64,000 bases of DNA. Origin: Streptomyces griseus. Its GTDB lineage: Bacteria > Actinomycetota > Actinomycetes > Streptomycetales > Streptomycetaceae. The position numbers and the translations under genes are program-made. The stretch covers positions 1-64,000 of the forward strand of contig NZ_UAVD01000007.1 of NCBI RefSeq assembly GCF_900460065.1, written 5' to 3'. This document shows positions 17,594 to 27,538 of the stretch, piece by piece. The stretch's first letter is position 1; each line of letters opens with the position of its first letter. The notes beneath the pieces were generated by a model that saw only the letters and a program-made list of their open reading frames with translations, was not told the origin of the DNA and did not search any database.

Positions 17594-20500
17594 TCAGCGG
17601 CGCGTGGCGTACCGGGTCCGGTCCAGGGCCACCGGCCCGGGGGCGGCTGCCGTCGGAGGCACGGCCGCTCCGGCGTCGAGGAGTTCCCGGACGCAGCGCG
17701 CCACGCCGCGGGCGGTCGGATCGTCGAAGAAGGCGTTGAGGTTGATCTCCACGCCGTACTGGGCCCGGATCCGCGTCGTCATCCGGATGGCCAGCAGGGA
17801 GTGGCCGCCGATCTCGAAGAAGTTGTCGTCGGCCCGTACGTCGGGGGTGCCGAGCACATCGGCGAGGAGTGCCACCGCCTCGCGCTCCAGCGTGGTCAGC
17901 TCCGTGTCGGCGTCCGGGGCCGCGGCCCGGCCGGCCGGCGGCTTCGGCAGCGCGGCACGGTCGATCTTGCGGTTCGGGTTCTTCGGCAGCTCGGGCAGCG
18001 GGATCAGGACCGGCGGAATCATGTACCGGGGCAGCCAGTCGGCGAGGTACCCGGTCAGCTCCCGCGGCGTGGGCGTGCCCGAGTAGTACGCGACGAGCCG
18101 CTTGTGCCCGGCGCTCTCGTCCACCACGGTCAGCGACTCCCGTACGCCCGGGTGGGAGAGGGCGGCGGAATCGATGTCGCCCAGCTCGATCCGGTAACCG
18201 CGGACCTTGACCTGGAAGTCGATGCGTCCGAGGAAGTCGAGCATGCCGTCGGGCAGCCGGCGCACCTTGTCGCCGGTCGCGTACATCCTCGCTCCCGGCT
18301 CGTCGCTGAACGGGTCGGGCAGGAACGCCCCCGCGGTCAGTTCCGGCCGGCCGAGGTAGCCGCGTCCGAGCCCGTCACCGCCGATGAACAGCTGGCCGGG
18401 GACGCCCACGGGCACCGGTCGCAGCCACGCGTCGAGGACGTGGACCTGGGTGTTGGAGATGGGCCGGCCGATCGGTACCCGCCAGGTGCCGTCCGGCACC
18501 TGGCGGACGGCGAAGGTGGCGGCGATGCTGGTCGACTCGGTCGGGCCGAAGTCGTTGATGAGCAGCGGCCCGCCCAGCTCGACGACCTCCCTGGCCCGCT
18601 TGGGGTCCATCGTGTCGCCGCCGACGACGAGTTCCCGGGCGCCCGCGAACACCGTCGGGTCGTACGCGGCGACCTCGGTGAACAGCGGTGTGGCGAAGAC
18701 AACGGTGTCGACGGCGGCGGCGCGCAGGGCCTCGCCGAGGACCGGCGGGTTCAGCACGGTGGCCTGGTCGAAGCCGTGCAGCTCGGCGCCGTTGGCCAGG
18801 GCGCCCCAGATCTCCAGGGTGGCCGCGTCCCACGCGGCGTTGGAGATCTGCGCCATCCTGTCGCCCGGCGCGATGTGGATGAAGTTGGTGTCGCGCACCA
18901 GGCGGATCACGTTGCGGTGGGTGATGCAGATGCCCTTGGGGCGGCCCGACGAGCCCGAGGTGTACATCACGTAGAGCAGCGATCCGGGACCGGCGCCGCC
19001 GTCCACCGCGGTGTCGTGGCCGGGGTCGGCGGCGACGTCGGCGCCCAGGTACGGGTCGACGGGCACCACCGGCAGCCCGTCGCCCACCGGGGGCACCCGG
19101 TCGGCGGACGGGGTCAGCACCAGGGCCGGGCGCGCCTCGTCCAGGATCTGCCGCAGCCGCCGCTCGGGGTGGGAGGGGTCGAGCGGCAGGTAGGCGCCGC
19201 CCGCCTTCACCACGGCGAGCATCGCGACGACGACGGCGGGGTCCCGGTCCACGTACAGGCCGACGAGCGTCTCCGGGCCGACGCCGAGCTTCCTGAGGTG
19301 GGCCGCCAGGGCGTTGGAGCAGCGGTCGAGCTCCCGGTAGGTGCGGCGGAACCCGCCGTGGACCAGGGCGGGCGCGTCGGGCGCCGCCCGCACCTGGTCG
19401 GCGAAGAGGGCGCGGAGGTTGCTGTGCTTCGGGTAGTCGGTCGCGGTCTCGTTCCAGCCGGCGGCCTCGCGCTGTTCGGCCTCGGAGGCGTGCGGCAGCA
19501 GCCTCAGCGGTTCGGCGGGCGCCGCCGCGACCTGGGCGGCGAGCTGGGCGAAGTGGTCGGCGAACCGGTCGACCGTCGTACGGTCGAACAGGTCGGTGCT
19601 GTAGCTGATCAGGCCTTCGAGGCCGTCGCCCGCCTCGGAGAGCGTCATCCCGAGGTCGACCTGGGACGTCCTGCGGATCAGTTCGACCGACTCCACGTCC
19701 AGCTCGCCGACCCGGGCGCGCAGGCCCCCCTTGCCGGTCTGGAGCGCGCCGAGGCCGTCCTGACCGAGGAGGTGGGGGTTGGTGAGGCTGAACATGACCT
19801 GGTAGCCGGGCGAGCGGGAGGCGTCGCGGTGCAGCCGCATCCGCTGGACGAGAGCGGGGAAGGGCATCTCCTGGTGCGCGAGCGCCCCCACCACCGTGCG
19901 CCTGGTGTCCCGCATCCGCTCGGTGAAGGTCGCCTCCTCGGTGACCCGGGAGCGGATGAGCAGCGGGTTCACGAAGTAGCCGATGACGTCGTGGAGGTCG
20001 GCCTCGTGCCGGCCGGAGCCCGGCACGCCCACGAGGAAGTCCTCCTCCCCCGTGTAGCGGTGCACGAGGAGCTGGAAGACGGAGAGGAGGGCGACGAACA
20101 GGGTGGTGTCCCCGGCCTCGGCGTGGCGCCGCAGCTCCCGTGTGACCCCGGCGTCGAGGGAGAAGGTCACCGTGTCGCCGCGGTGGTTCTGCACCGGCGG
20201 TCGCGGCCGGTCGGCGGGCAGCTCGACGACCGGCTCGCAGCCGTCGAGCTCTGCCTTCCAGTACTCCCACAGCCGCTCGCCGCGCGGCGATTCCAGGAGG
20301 TCCCGCTGCCGGTCGGCGAGCGAGAGGTAAGCGGCCTCGGCCGGCTCGGGCAGCGCCGGGCCCCGCCCGAGCTCCTGGGCGTAGAGGCGGCCGAGCTCGT
20401 CGGTGAGCAGCGCCATCGACCACATGTCGGCGGCGACGTGGTGCAGGGTGAGGGAGAGGATGTCGCCGTCGGCGCGGCGCAGCAGGAGCGCGCGCATCAC

Positions 20501-22879
20501 GCGGCCCTCGTCGAGGGCGAACGGCGTTCCCTCGCAGGCGCGTTCCAGGCGGGCGGCGAGGGCCGCGGCGTCGAGGGTGCGGGCGTCCTCCACCGTGAAG
20601 TCGGCGTCGAGCCGGGGCAGCACGCTCTGGTAGGGCTCGCCGTCCGCCCAGCGGAGGGCGGTGCGCAGCACGGCGTGGCGGTCCACGAGCCGCTGGAACG
20701 TGCGCCGCAGGGCTTCGGTGTCGATCTCCGTCAGCAGCCGTACGGCCAGGGAGATGTGCAGCGCGGACGTACCGGGGTGCTGCTGCTCCAGGAAGACCAT
20801 GGCCTGCTGGTTCGTGGTCAGCGGCAGGCGGTCGCCGGGGGCGGCGGAGGGCTGCCGCGGGGCCGGCGCGGCGGGGGTGTCGAGGGTCAGTCCGTCGATC
20901 GACGCGCCCGCGAGCAGCTGCTCCAGCGACAGCTCCACGCCGGCCGCCCGGGCGACGGAGGCCTGGAGTTCGACGGCGGCGAGCGAGTCGAGTCCCTGGC
21001 CGACCAGTGGCGCGGACCGGTCCACGGTGACGCCGAGGCGGCGGGTGGCGGCGTCGGCGATGACGGCGCGCACGGTGTCGTCCGGCGCGCCCCGCCCCGG
21101 GAGGGCGGCCGGCCGGGGTGCCGTCGGGGCGGGGAGCGGGCCGTCGCCGGTGTCGGACCGGTGCACCACCTTCATCGTGGCGTCGGCGAAGGCCGCCCGG
21201 GCCGCGGACCGCTGGATCTTGCCGCTGGTGGTGCGGGGGATCTGGCCGGGCCGGACGAGCACCACGGTGCCGGCCGCCACGGCGTGCTCCCGCACGAGCG
21301 CGGAGCGGACGGCGCCGATGACCGCGTCGGCCGTCTCCGGCACGTGGCCGTGCGTCGTCTCCAGGACGAGGCAGATCTCCTCGCGGCCGTCCCTCTCGAC
21401 GGCGAAGGCGGCGGCGCCCCGGCGCAGCGCGTCGTGCGCGGCGAGGGCCGTGGTCTCCAGGTCCTGCGGGTAGTGGTTGCGGCCCCGGACCACGATCAGG
21501 TCCTTGCTGCGGCCGGTGACGTACAGGCGGCCGTCGCGCACGAAGCCGTAGTCGCCGGTGCGCAGGTAGGTGCGGGGGTCGCCGGGCAGCCGGGCGCCGA
21601 AGGTGCCGTCCGCCGCGGCGTGTCCCCAGTACCCGTCCGCCACGTTCTCCCCGGCGACCCAGACCTCGCCGACGGCGCCCTCGGCGCAGGCCTCGCCGCG
21701 CTCGGCGTCGGCGACGGTGAGGTCCAGGTCCACGGCGACGGGCCCGCAGTCGACCACGGGCAGCCCGTCGGGCGCGGGCTCGGGGAGACGGCCGGGGCCG
21801 AGGGTGTCGGCGCGGAAGGTCCGGGCGACGTGCTCACCGGCGACGCGCCGGCCGGACACCATCAGGGTCGCCTCGGCGAGGCCGTAGCAGGGGAAGAAGG
21901 CGTCACGGCGGAAGCCGAAGGGCGCCATGCGGGCGGCGAACCGGTCGAGGGTGCTCGCCCGGACCGGCTCAGCGCCGTTGAACGCCACCTGCCACCGCGA
22001 CAGGTCGAGTCCGGCGAGCCGCTCCTCGGGGATGCGGTCCACGCACAGGTCGTACGCGAAGTTCGGACCACCGCTGATCGTGGTGCCCAGCTCGGATATC
22101 AGTTCGAGCCACAGGAGCGGGCGGGTGATGAAGGCGGTCGGGCTGAGCAGGGTGGCCGTCGCTCCCGCGTAGACGGGCTGGAGGATGCCGCCGATCAGGC
22201 CCATGTCGTGGTACGGCGGCAGCCAGCTCACCACGGCGGTGTCCGGTCCCGCCGCGAACCGCTCCTGGATCTGCGCCGAGTTGGCCACCAGGTTGCGGTG
22301 GGTGACCCGGACGCCGCGCGGGGTACCCGTGGAACCGGAGGTGTACTGGAGGAACGCCAGGCTGTCCCCGTCGATGTGCGGACGCCGCCAGTCCCCGGCG
22401 CCGGGCAGTTCGCCGTCCACGGACAGCAACTGGAGTCCGGGGGCGTGGAGTTCCTCGGCGAGTTCGGCGGCGCGCGCCGGCTCCGCGCCGGGGACGAGCG
22501 CGGCGGCGGGCCGCGAGTCGGCGAGGACGGCCAGGTGCCGGGCGGAGTACTTGCCGCCGCTCGGCGGGTACAGCGGGACGGCGACGGCGCCCGCGTACAG
22601 GCAGCCGAGGAACGCCACCACGTAGTCGAGGCCCGGCGGGAGCAGGACCAGGATCCGCTCGCCGGTGAGTCCGCGTCCGGCGAGCATGGCGCCGACCGCC
22701 CTGGCCCGGGCGTCGAGTTCCGGGAAGGTCAGCGAGGGCCGCTCGTCCCGCCCGGGGCTCACGAAGGTGTAGGCGGTGCCACCGCTGAGCGCGGCGCGTT
22801 CGGTCACGACGTCCACGAAGGTCGTGGCGGCGGTGACCGAGAGGTCCGTGGGCGGGGCCGTCTTGTCCAGCAGGTCCAT
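17594..22879 (-). CDS. Starter NRPS: FAAL-ACP-C-A-PCP
   Basis: The protein has about 1761 residues. The N-terminal 590 residues form a fatty acyl-AMP ligase (YTSGSTGTPRG, PYHDMGLIGG, YGLAEAT, YLRTGD). An ACP follows (GLDSLAAVEL), then a C domain, an A domain and a PCP (FFEIGGHSLLAIR). The C-domain motif is HHVAADMWS, with Met in place of the usual Gly, a pattern often found in starter C domains that take acyl donors. FAALs load fatty acids onto ACPs without coenzyme A, so the peptide is predicted to be N-acylated. The A-domain pocket reads about DALFVGDSIK, which I cannot assign. I take the ATG at 22879; a GTG at 22897 would add six residues. Confidence 0.93.
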   Translation of the reverse strand: MDLLDKTAPPTDLSVTAATTFVDVVTERAALSGGTAYTFVSPGRDERPSLTFPELDARARAVGAMLAGRGLTGERILVLLPPGLDYVVAFLGCLYAGAVAVPLYPPSGGKYSARHLAVLADSRPAAALVPGAEPARAAELAEELHAPGLQLLSVDGELPGAGDWRRPHIDGDSLAFLQYTSGSTGTPRGVRVTHRNLVANSAQIQERFAAGPDTAVVSWLPPYHDMGLIGGILQPVYAGATATLLSPTAFITRPLLWLELISELGTTISGGPNFAYDLCVDRIPEERLAGLDLSRWQVAFNGAEPVRASTLDRFAARMAPFGFRRDAFFPCYGLAEATLMVSGRRVAGEHVARTFRADTLGPGRLPEPAPDGLPVVDCGPVAVDLDLTVADAERGEACAEGAVGEVWVAGENVADGYWGHAAADGTFGARLPGDPRTYLRTGDYGFVRDGRLYVTGRSKDLIVVRGRNHYPQDLETTALAAHDALRRGAAAFAVERDGREEICLVLETTHGHVPETADAVIGAVRSALVREHAVAAGTVVLVRPGQIPRTTSGKIQRSAARAAFADATMKVVHRSDTGDGPLPAPTAPRPAALPGRGAPDDTVRAVIADAATRRLGVTVDRSAPLVGQGLDSLAAVELQASVARAAGVELSLEQLLAGASIDGLTLDTPAAPAPRQPSAAPGDRLPLTTNQQAMVFLEQQHPGTSALHISLAVRLLTEIDTEALRRTFQRLVDRHAVLRTALRWADGEPYQSVLPRLDADFTVEDARTLDAAALAARLERACEGTPFALDEGRVMRALLLRRADGDILSLTLHHVAADMWSMALLTDELGRLYAQELGRGPALPEPAEAAYLSLADRQRDLLESPRGERLWEYWKAELDGCEPVVELPADRPRPPVQNHRGDTVTFSLDAGVTRELRRHAEAGDTTLFVALLSVFQLLVHRYTGEEDFLVGVPGSGRHEADLHDVIGYFVNPLLIRSRVTEEATFTERMRDTRRTVVGALAHQEMPFPALVQRMRLHRDASRSPGYQVMFSLTNPHLLGQDGLGALQTGKGGLRARVGELDVESVELIRRTSQVDLGMTLSEAGDGLEGLISYSTDLFDRTTVDRFADHFAQLAAQVAAAPAEPLRLLPHASEAEQREAAGWNETATDYPKHSNLRALFADQVRAAPDAPALVHGGFRRTYRELDRCSNALAAHLRKLGVGPETLVGLYVDRDPAVVVAMLAVVKAGGAYLPLDPSHPERRLRQILDEARPALVLTPSADRVPPVGDGLPVVPVDPYLGADVAADPGHDTAVDGGAGPGSLLYVMYTSGSSGRPKGICITHRNVIRLVRDTNFIHIAPGDRMAQISNAAWDAATLEIWGALANGAELHGFDQATVLNPPVLGEALRAAAVDTVVFATPLFTEVAAYDPTVFAGARELVVGGDTMDPKRAREVVELGGPLLINDFGPTESTSIAATFAVRQVPDGTWRVPIGRPISNTQVHVLDAWLRPVPVGVPGQLFIGGDGLGRGYLGRPELTAGAFLPDPFSDEPGARMYATGDKVRRLPDGMLDFLGRIDFQVKVRGYRIELGDIDSAALSHPGVRESLTVVDESAGHKRLVAYYSGTPTPRELTGYLADWLPRYMIPPVLIPLPELPKNPNRKIDRAALPKPPAGRAAAPDADTELTTLEREAVALLADVLGTPDVRADDNFFEIGGHSLLAIRMTTRIRAQYGVEINLNAFFDDPTARGVARCVRELLDAGAAVPPTAAAPGPVALDRTRYATRR

Positions 22880-22978
22880 GGCAGGAAGGTTCCTCACGCA
22901 GTCGTACGGAGTCGGGGCCCGGCGCGCGACGCCGCTCGGGGCGGTACGCGCCGGGTCTGGCCGGGCGGGTCCGCCCGG

Positions 22979-23040
22979 GCGGTGCGCTCAGGCGGTGCGC
23001 TCAGGCGGTGCGCTCAGGCGGTGCGCTCAGGCGGTGCGCC
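22979..23040. repeat. 13-base tandem repeat at the ABC exporter stop codon
   Basis: Four exact copies of GCGGTGCGCTCAG plus a 10-base partial copy lie at the 3' end of the exporter gene. The minus-strand stop codon (23027-23029) is inside one unit, and each unit offers a TGA. The rest of the gap to the NRPS start (22898-23026) shows nothing else. Confidence 0.95.
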
Positions 23041-25102
23041 AGCGGAGCCAGCGGCTGGCGCCGGCCAGGCCGACGGCGGTCATCGCGGTCAGCACGCCGA
23101 TGTTGAGCAGGAAGGCCGAGCCGAAGTCACCGACGAGCGCGAGGCGCAGGGACTCCGCGGCGTAGGTGGGCGGCAGCAGGTAGCCGAACACCTGGAGCGG
23201 CACCGGCAGCGACTCGATGGGGATGAGCACCGGCGCCACCAGCAGCAGCACGAAGATCATCAGGTTGACGATCACGAGCAGCAGGTCCATGCTCCGCACG
23301 AGCGTCCCGATGGCCAGGCCGATGGCGGACAGCGCCATGCAGGCGAGCGGCAGGACCAGGAGGAGCACGGGCGAGATGACGAAGTCCGTGTCGTACATCA
23401 GCTTCGCCGTGATCATCGGGGTGATCAGACCCGGCAGGATCAGCAGCAGCCGGGAGAAGACCATCGCGGCCAGGAACGAGATCCTGCTGATGGGCAGCGA
23501 CGCGTAGTAGACCATCATGCCGTCCTGCCGCAGTGCGCCGATGCGCTGCGCCAGCGTGCCGATGCCTTCGTTGGCCACCGAGAAGATGGCCGCGCCGCTG
23601 ACGATGAACAGCAGGCTCTCCTCGTCGGACAGGCCGTCACCGATCCGGGTCAGTCCGAAGACCATGGCGGCCGGCATCAGGAGGCCGAACATCAGCACCC
23701 ACGACCAGGTGGTCCGGACCTCCAGCATCTGTTCCAGCCAGAGGAACTTGAGGTCGACGCCCATCCGCCGGGCCCGCGCGCCCAGACCGGCCGACGGCAC
23801 GCCGCCGCCGGTCCCGGGGGCGTCCCCGGACGCGGGGGGCAGCACCGGAGGGACACGGGAGGCGTCGGCTCTCCCGCGCGCCCCTGCCTGCCCTGCCGCC
23901 TCGGCGGTCCCGGCGGTCCCGGTGACGGCCGGGGCCGTCGCCGTGCGGGGTTCGCTCGCCGTCAGGACGGCCGTCGCCGTCGAGCCGGCCGGGGCCCGGG
24001 ACGACTCCTCGACCGACGTGCGGGGTGCGGTGACCGGGGCGGTCGCCACGGCGGTCGCGGTGCCCGTGGCGGCGGCGGTCTCGGCGGTCGCCGTGGTCTC
24101 CGCAGCGGCCTCGGTCTCCGCCGGAGCCGATGCGGCGCGCCCGTCGAGGGTGAGGTAGACGTCCTCCAGGGTCGGCCGGGTCAGCCGGAAGTCGGCCACC
24201 CGGTCCATACCGAGCTCGCCGTGGACCACCCGCATCAGCTCCGGCATCCGCGCCGAGTCCGTCTGCACCAGGTAGCTGCCGTCCCGCTTGCCCTCGGTGA
24301 GGGTGCCGACCGCGTCGAACAGCTCCCGCTCGTGGCGCGCGAGGCCGTCCTCGTCCTTGACGAACAGCTCCAGCCTGATGCGGTCGCCCAGCACCTCCTT
24401 GAGGTGGCCCGGGGTGCCCATCGCGGTGATCCGGCCGCCGTTCATGACCGCGACCTGGTCGACGGCCGACTCGGCCTCCAGCACGTTGTGCGTGACGAGC
24501 AGCACCGTCGTGCCGTCCTCGGCGCTGCGCCGCGACACCATGTTCCACACCAACCGGCGGTTGTGCGGGTCGAGTTCGTTGGTCGGCTCGTCGAGGATGA
24601 GCAGCTTGGGGCGGCCCATCAGGGCCATGCCGAAGTTGACGAGCCGGGTCATGCCGCCGCTGAGCTGGTCCACGTAACGGTCCTGGACGTCGCCCAGGCC
24701 CAGCTCCTCGATCAGCTCGGCCGTCTGGCGGCGGGCGTCGGTCTCGGACTGGCCCCGCAGCCGGCCGGTGTAGTGCAGCGCCCGCCGCACCTCCACCAGG
24801 CGCATCGACAGTCCGGTCTGCGGCAGGAAGCCGGTCATGGCCTTGACCGCGTCCGGGTGGGCGACGGCGTCGACGCCCTCGACCACGATCTCGCCGGAGG
24901 TGGGCCGCACCAGGCCGAGGAGCTGGGAGACCAGGGTGGTCTTGCCCGCGCCGTTCGCGCCGAGCAGTCCGAAGACCTGGCCGCGGGGGATGCTGAAGGT
25001 CAGGTCGTCGTTGGCCTTGACGTCCGCGCCCGAACCTCCGGTCCGGAAGACCCGGGTGAGGTTGCGGACCTCGATCGCGCTGTCCCGTGATGTGTGCGTC
25101 AT
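23027..25102 (-). CDS. Fused ABC exporter (ATPase plus ABC-2 permease)
   Basis: This 691-residue protein joins both halves of a drug-type exporter. Residues 1-310 are a DrrA-like ATPase (GANGAGKTT Walker A, LSGGM signature, LLILDEPTNELDP Walker B). Residues about 320-440 are a low-complexity Ala/Thr/Pro linker. The C-terminal 250 residues hold about six membrane segments of the ABC-2 type. Most actinobacterial systems split these into two proteins. Export of, or self-resistance to, the peptide product is the likely role. The gene starts 6 bases after the M28 peptidase stop. The C-terminus is encoded by a 13-base tandem repeat. Confidence 0.93.
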   Translation of the reverse strand: MTHTSRDSAIEVRNLTRVFRTGGSGADVKANDDLTFSIPRGQVFGLLGANGAGKTTLVSQLLGLVRPTSGEIVVEGVDAVAHPDAVKAMTGFLPQTGLSMRLVEVRRALHYTGRLRGQSETDARRQTAELIEELGLGDVQDRYVDQLSGGMTRLVNFGMALMGRPKLLILDEPTNELDPHNRRLVWNMVSRRSAEDGTTVLLVTHNVLEAESAVDQVAVMNGGRITAMGTPGHLKEVLGDRIRLELFVKDEDGLARHERELFDAVGTLTEGKRDGSYLVQTDSARMPELMRVVHGELGMDRVADFRLTRPTLEDVYLTLDGRAASAPAETEAAAETTATAETAAATGTATAVATAPVTAPRTSVEESSRAPAGSTATAVLTASEPRTATAPAVTGTAGTAEAAGQAGARGRADASRVPPVLPPASGDAPGTGGGVPSAGLGARARRMGVDLKFLWLEQMLEVRTTWSWVLMFGLLMPAAMVFGLTRIGDGLSDEESLLFIVSGAAIFSVANEGIGTLAQRIGALRQDGMMVYYASLPISRISFLAAMVFSRLLLILPGLITPMITAKLMYDTDFVISPVLLLVLPLACMALSAIGLAIGTLVRSMDLLLVIVNLMIFVLLLVAPVLIPIESLPVPLQVFGYLLPPTYAAESLRLALVGDFGSAFLLNIGVLTAMTAVGLAGASRWLRWRTA

Positions 25103-25108
25103 GTGTCC

Positions 25109-27538
25109 TCAGATCGTTTCCGTCGTACGGGCTATGACGGAGTCCTCCGGCAGAAAGCCGAACGCCACCGGGACGGTGTCCCGCGGTCGCGGCCCCACCA
25201 GCTCCGACACGTGGGAGGTCAGGCCGAGGGTGAAGTCCGCGACGTCCACCGCGAGCCGGGTGCCGGCCGGGACCTCGCAGCTGATGTCGAAGCCGCGTGC
25301 TCCGTAGTGGTGGAAGACGACGTCCTCCGCGCCCCCCGTCTGCTCCTCCAGGGCCGCCCGGTCCAGGCGGGTGCCCGCGACCGTGCAGGCGGCCAGTGGT
25401 TCGCGCTCCAGCCGCACCTGGATCCGCCAGGCCGGCCGCTGCGACGCGGCCCGGAAGCGGACCGTGCGGGTGCCGCCGCCGGTGCGGTCGTCGACGACCG
25501 TGACCGTCGGCCGGGGGATGTCGAGGCGGGGCGCCTTCGCCACCATCGCCGGCTCGTCGCCGCGCGGCGGGAAGTAGTCGCTCACGGGGGCCCGCCGCGG
25601 ATCGTCGCCGAGCACCCGGCGCGTCCAGGCGTCGGGGGCCGGGTCCGCGCTGAACCACAGGGCCTCGCCGGTCACGTCGTCACGCACGTACAGCAGCGAG
25701 TCGGGCCGTGGCCGCCCCGGGCCGAACCCTTCCCCGGCGACGCCCGTGCCGAGCAGGGCCAGGGCGAGGCCGGCCGCGACGGCGGCGCTCCGGCCGTTCG
25801 CGGGGAGCCCGGCCAGGAGCGGCAGGGCCGACACCGCGCCGGCCGTCACAAAGACCACGGCCACCGAGCCGAGCGGAATGCCGAGCGCCGTCAGCAGACT
25901 GCCGGTGAGCGGCACGAAGAGGACGGCGGCCACGGCCGGCCCGGCCGACCACAGCAGGGCCCCGGTCCACGCCTCCCGCCCCCCGGGAGGCCCCTCGCCC
26001 TTCGCCCGCTCCCGGGTCCGGCAGGTCCACCACAGTGCGGGCAGCGCGGCGAGCAGCGGCCACTGCACGAGGTAGCCGGCGCCGGGCAGTACGAGGGTGA
26101 GCACCGCGAGCAGCAGCCCGGCGAAGATCAGCACCCCGCCCGCCGCCTCGGCCGGACGGAACCGGCGCAGCAACCGGGCCGCCCCGAGGAGCACCCCGCC
26201 CACGACGGCGCCGAACGCCGCCACGAACCAGCCCCGTCCGTACGGTTCGGCCAGGGGAAGCGCGGCCAGGTCGGGAGCGAGCAGCAGGGCGAGGGTCCAC
26301 AGCCCGTGGGCCACGCCGCCCGCCGCCACCGGCGCGCCGAGGGCCACCCCCGCCGCCGCCGCGAGCTGCCGGGGCCGCAGGGCGAAGCGGCGTACCGCCC
26401 ACCCCAGCAGGCCGCCGAGCAGCGCCAGCGTCACCCCCGCCAGAGGCGGCGCCCAGGTCGCCGGGTAGTGCACGAGGACACGGGCGAACAGGTCGAAGTA
26501 GACCGCGTTCGCGCCCCGGAAGTCGTCGGCGTCGGCGCCGTCCAGGGCCCGGACCATGCCGAGCATGGCGTCGCCGTGGTGCTGCACGCTGTCGCGGTCG
26601 AGCTGTTCGACCGTGTCGGAGCGCGAGTGGTAGTCGTGGAACCCCTCGATGAAGGCGGAGTTCAGCCCCGCCACGCCCTCGTCGCGGAAGACGGTGAAGT
26701 CGCTGTCGTTGGGCAGGTGCTTGTAGACCTCGTACGCCAGGGAGTTGGCCACCGGGCGCGGGTTGGCCTCGGCGAAGGCGTCGATCAGCGGAAGGTTTCC
26801 CTCGCCGGTCTCGAACATCATCAGCGGGCCGCCGCTGCCGCGCGCCTCCCAGTTGAGCACCGCGCCGAACTCGTCGAGACCGTGGTCCCGTACGAAGAAC
26901 TCGGCCCCCAGGGCGCCGAGTTCCTCCCCGTCCGTGAACAGGAGAACCACGTCGTTGCGTACACCCCCGGACTCCTTCAGGGCGCGCAGCGTCTCCAGGA
27001 GGGCCGCGACCGCCGCTCCGTTGTCCGCCGCTCCCGGCCCGTTCGGCACGGAGTCGTAGTGCGCCACCAGCAGCAGCGCCTTCCCGTCGCCCCTGCTGTC
27101 CGGCCCGCCGGTGCCGGGCAGTCTGGCGACGACGTTGTGCACGGTCGCCGCGGGGATGGGGCTGCCCATGTCGGGCTGCGCCACCTCGCCCGACCGGACT
27201 TCGACCTCTGCCCCGAGCGCCCGCGCCGTCGCCACGAGGTAGTCGCGGACCCTGGTGTGCTCGGCGCTGCCGAGCGGGTGCGGCCGGCGGGCGATCTCGG
27301 TGAGGTGTCCGGCGGCGCGTGCTGCCGAGAACTCGGCTCGCGGCGCGTCCGTGCCCTTCGCGGGCGGCGGACGCAGCGCCAGTGTGGCCAGCGTGCCGAG
27401 CAGCGCGACGAGTGCCAGCGCGACGAGCAGAGCCGGGGTGCGCCGGCCGGGGGCGGGGGCCTTGGCGGGCCCGGCCCCCGGAGCGTCCCCGGGACCGGCC
27501 GGGTCCACCTTCACCTGGGCAGAGGTCGTGGTGGTCAC
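25109..27538 (-). CDS. Membrane-bound M28 family metallopeptidase
   Basis: The GTG at 27538 overlaps the previous stop (GTGA) and gives 809 residues. One membrane anchor lies near the N-terminus. The M28 zinc-binding core follows (VAHYDSVPNG, GAADNGAAVAAL, FTDGEELGALGAEF), and the C-terminal half has about eight membrane segments. The layout resembles membrane aminopeptidases of the M28 family with the catalytic domain outside the membrane. Inside an NRPS operon, between hydrolase and exporter genes, it could trim an exported precursor or act in self-protection; both are inference. Translational coupling to both neighbours supports a role in the same pathway. Confidence 0.88.
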   Translation of the reverse strand: MTTTTSAQVKVDPAGPGDAPGAGPAKAPAPGRRTPALLVALALVALLGTLATLALRPPPAKGTDAPRAEFSAARAAGHLTEIARRPHPLGSAEHTRVRDYLVATARALGAEVEVRSGEVAQPDMGSPIPAATVHNVVARLPGTGGPDSRGDGKALLLVAHYDSVPNGPGAADNGAAVAALLETLRALKESGGVRNDVVLLFTDGEELGALGAEFFVRDHGLDEFGAVLNWEARGSGGPLMMFETGEGNLPLIDAFAEANPRPVANSLAYEVYKHLPNDSDFTVFRDEGVAGLNSAFIEGFHDYHSRSDTVEQLDRDSVQHHGDAMLGMVRALDGADADDFRGANAVYFDLFARVLVHYPATWAPPLAGVTLALLGGLLGWAVRRFALRPRQLAAAAGVALGAPVAAGGVAHGLWTLALLLAPDLAALPLAEPYGRGWFVAAFGAVVGGVLLGAARLLRRFRPAEAAGGVLIFAGLLLAVLTLVLPGAGYLVQWPLLAALPALWWTCRTRERAKGEGPPGGREAWTGALLWSAGPAVAAVLFVPLTGSLLTALGIPLGSVAVVFVTAGAVSALPLLAGLPANGRSAAVAAGLALALLGTGVAGEGFGPGRPRPDSLLYVRDDVTGEALWFSADPAPDAWTRRVLGDDPRRAPVSDYFPPRGDEPAMVAKAPRLDIPRPTVTVVDDRTGGGTRTVRFRAASQRPAWRIQVRLEREPLAACTVAGTRLDRAALEEQTGGAEDVVFHHYGARGFDISCEVPAGTRLAVDVADFTLGLTSHVSELVGPRPRDTVPVAFGFLPEDSVIARTTETI

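Noticed and set aside
17315..25090. Plus-strand frame of 2591 residues
   Set aside because: It is antisense to the starter NRPS, antiporter and exporter genes and arises from high GC at third positions.
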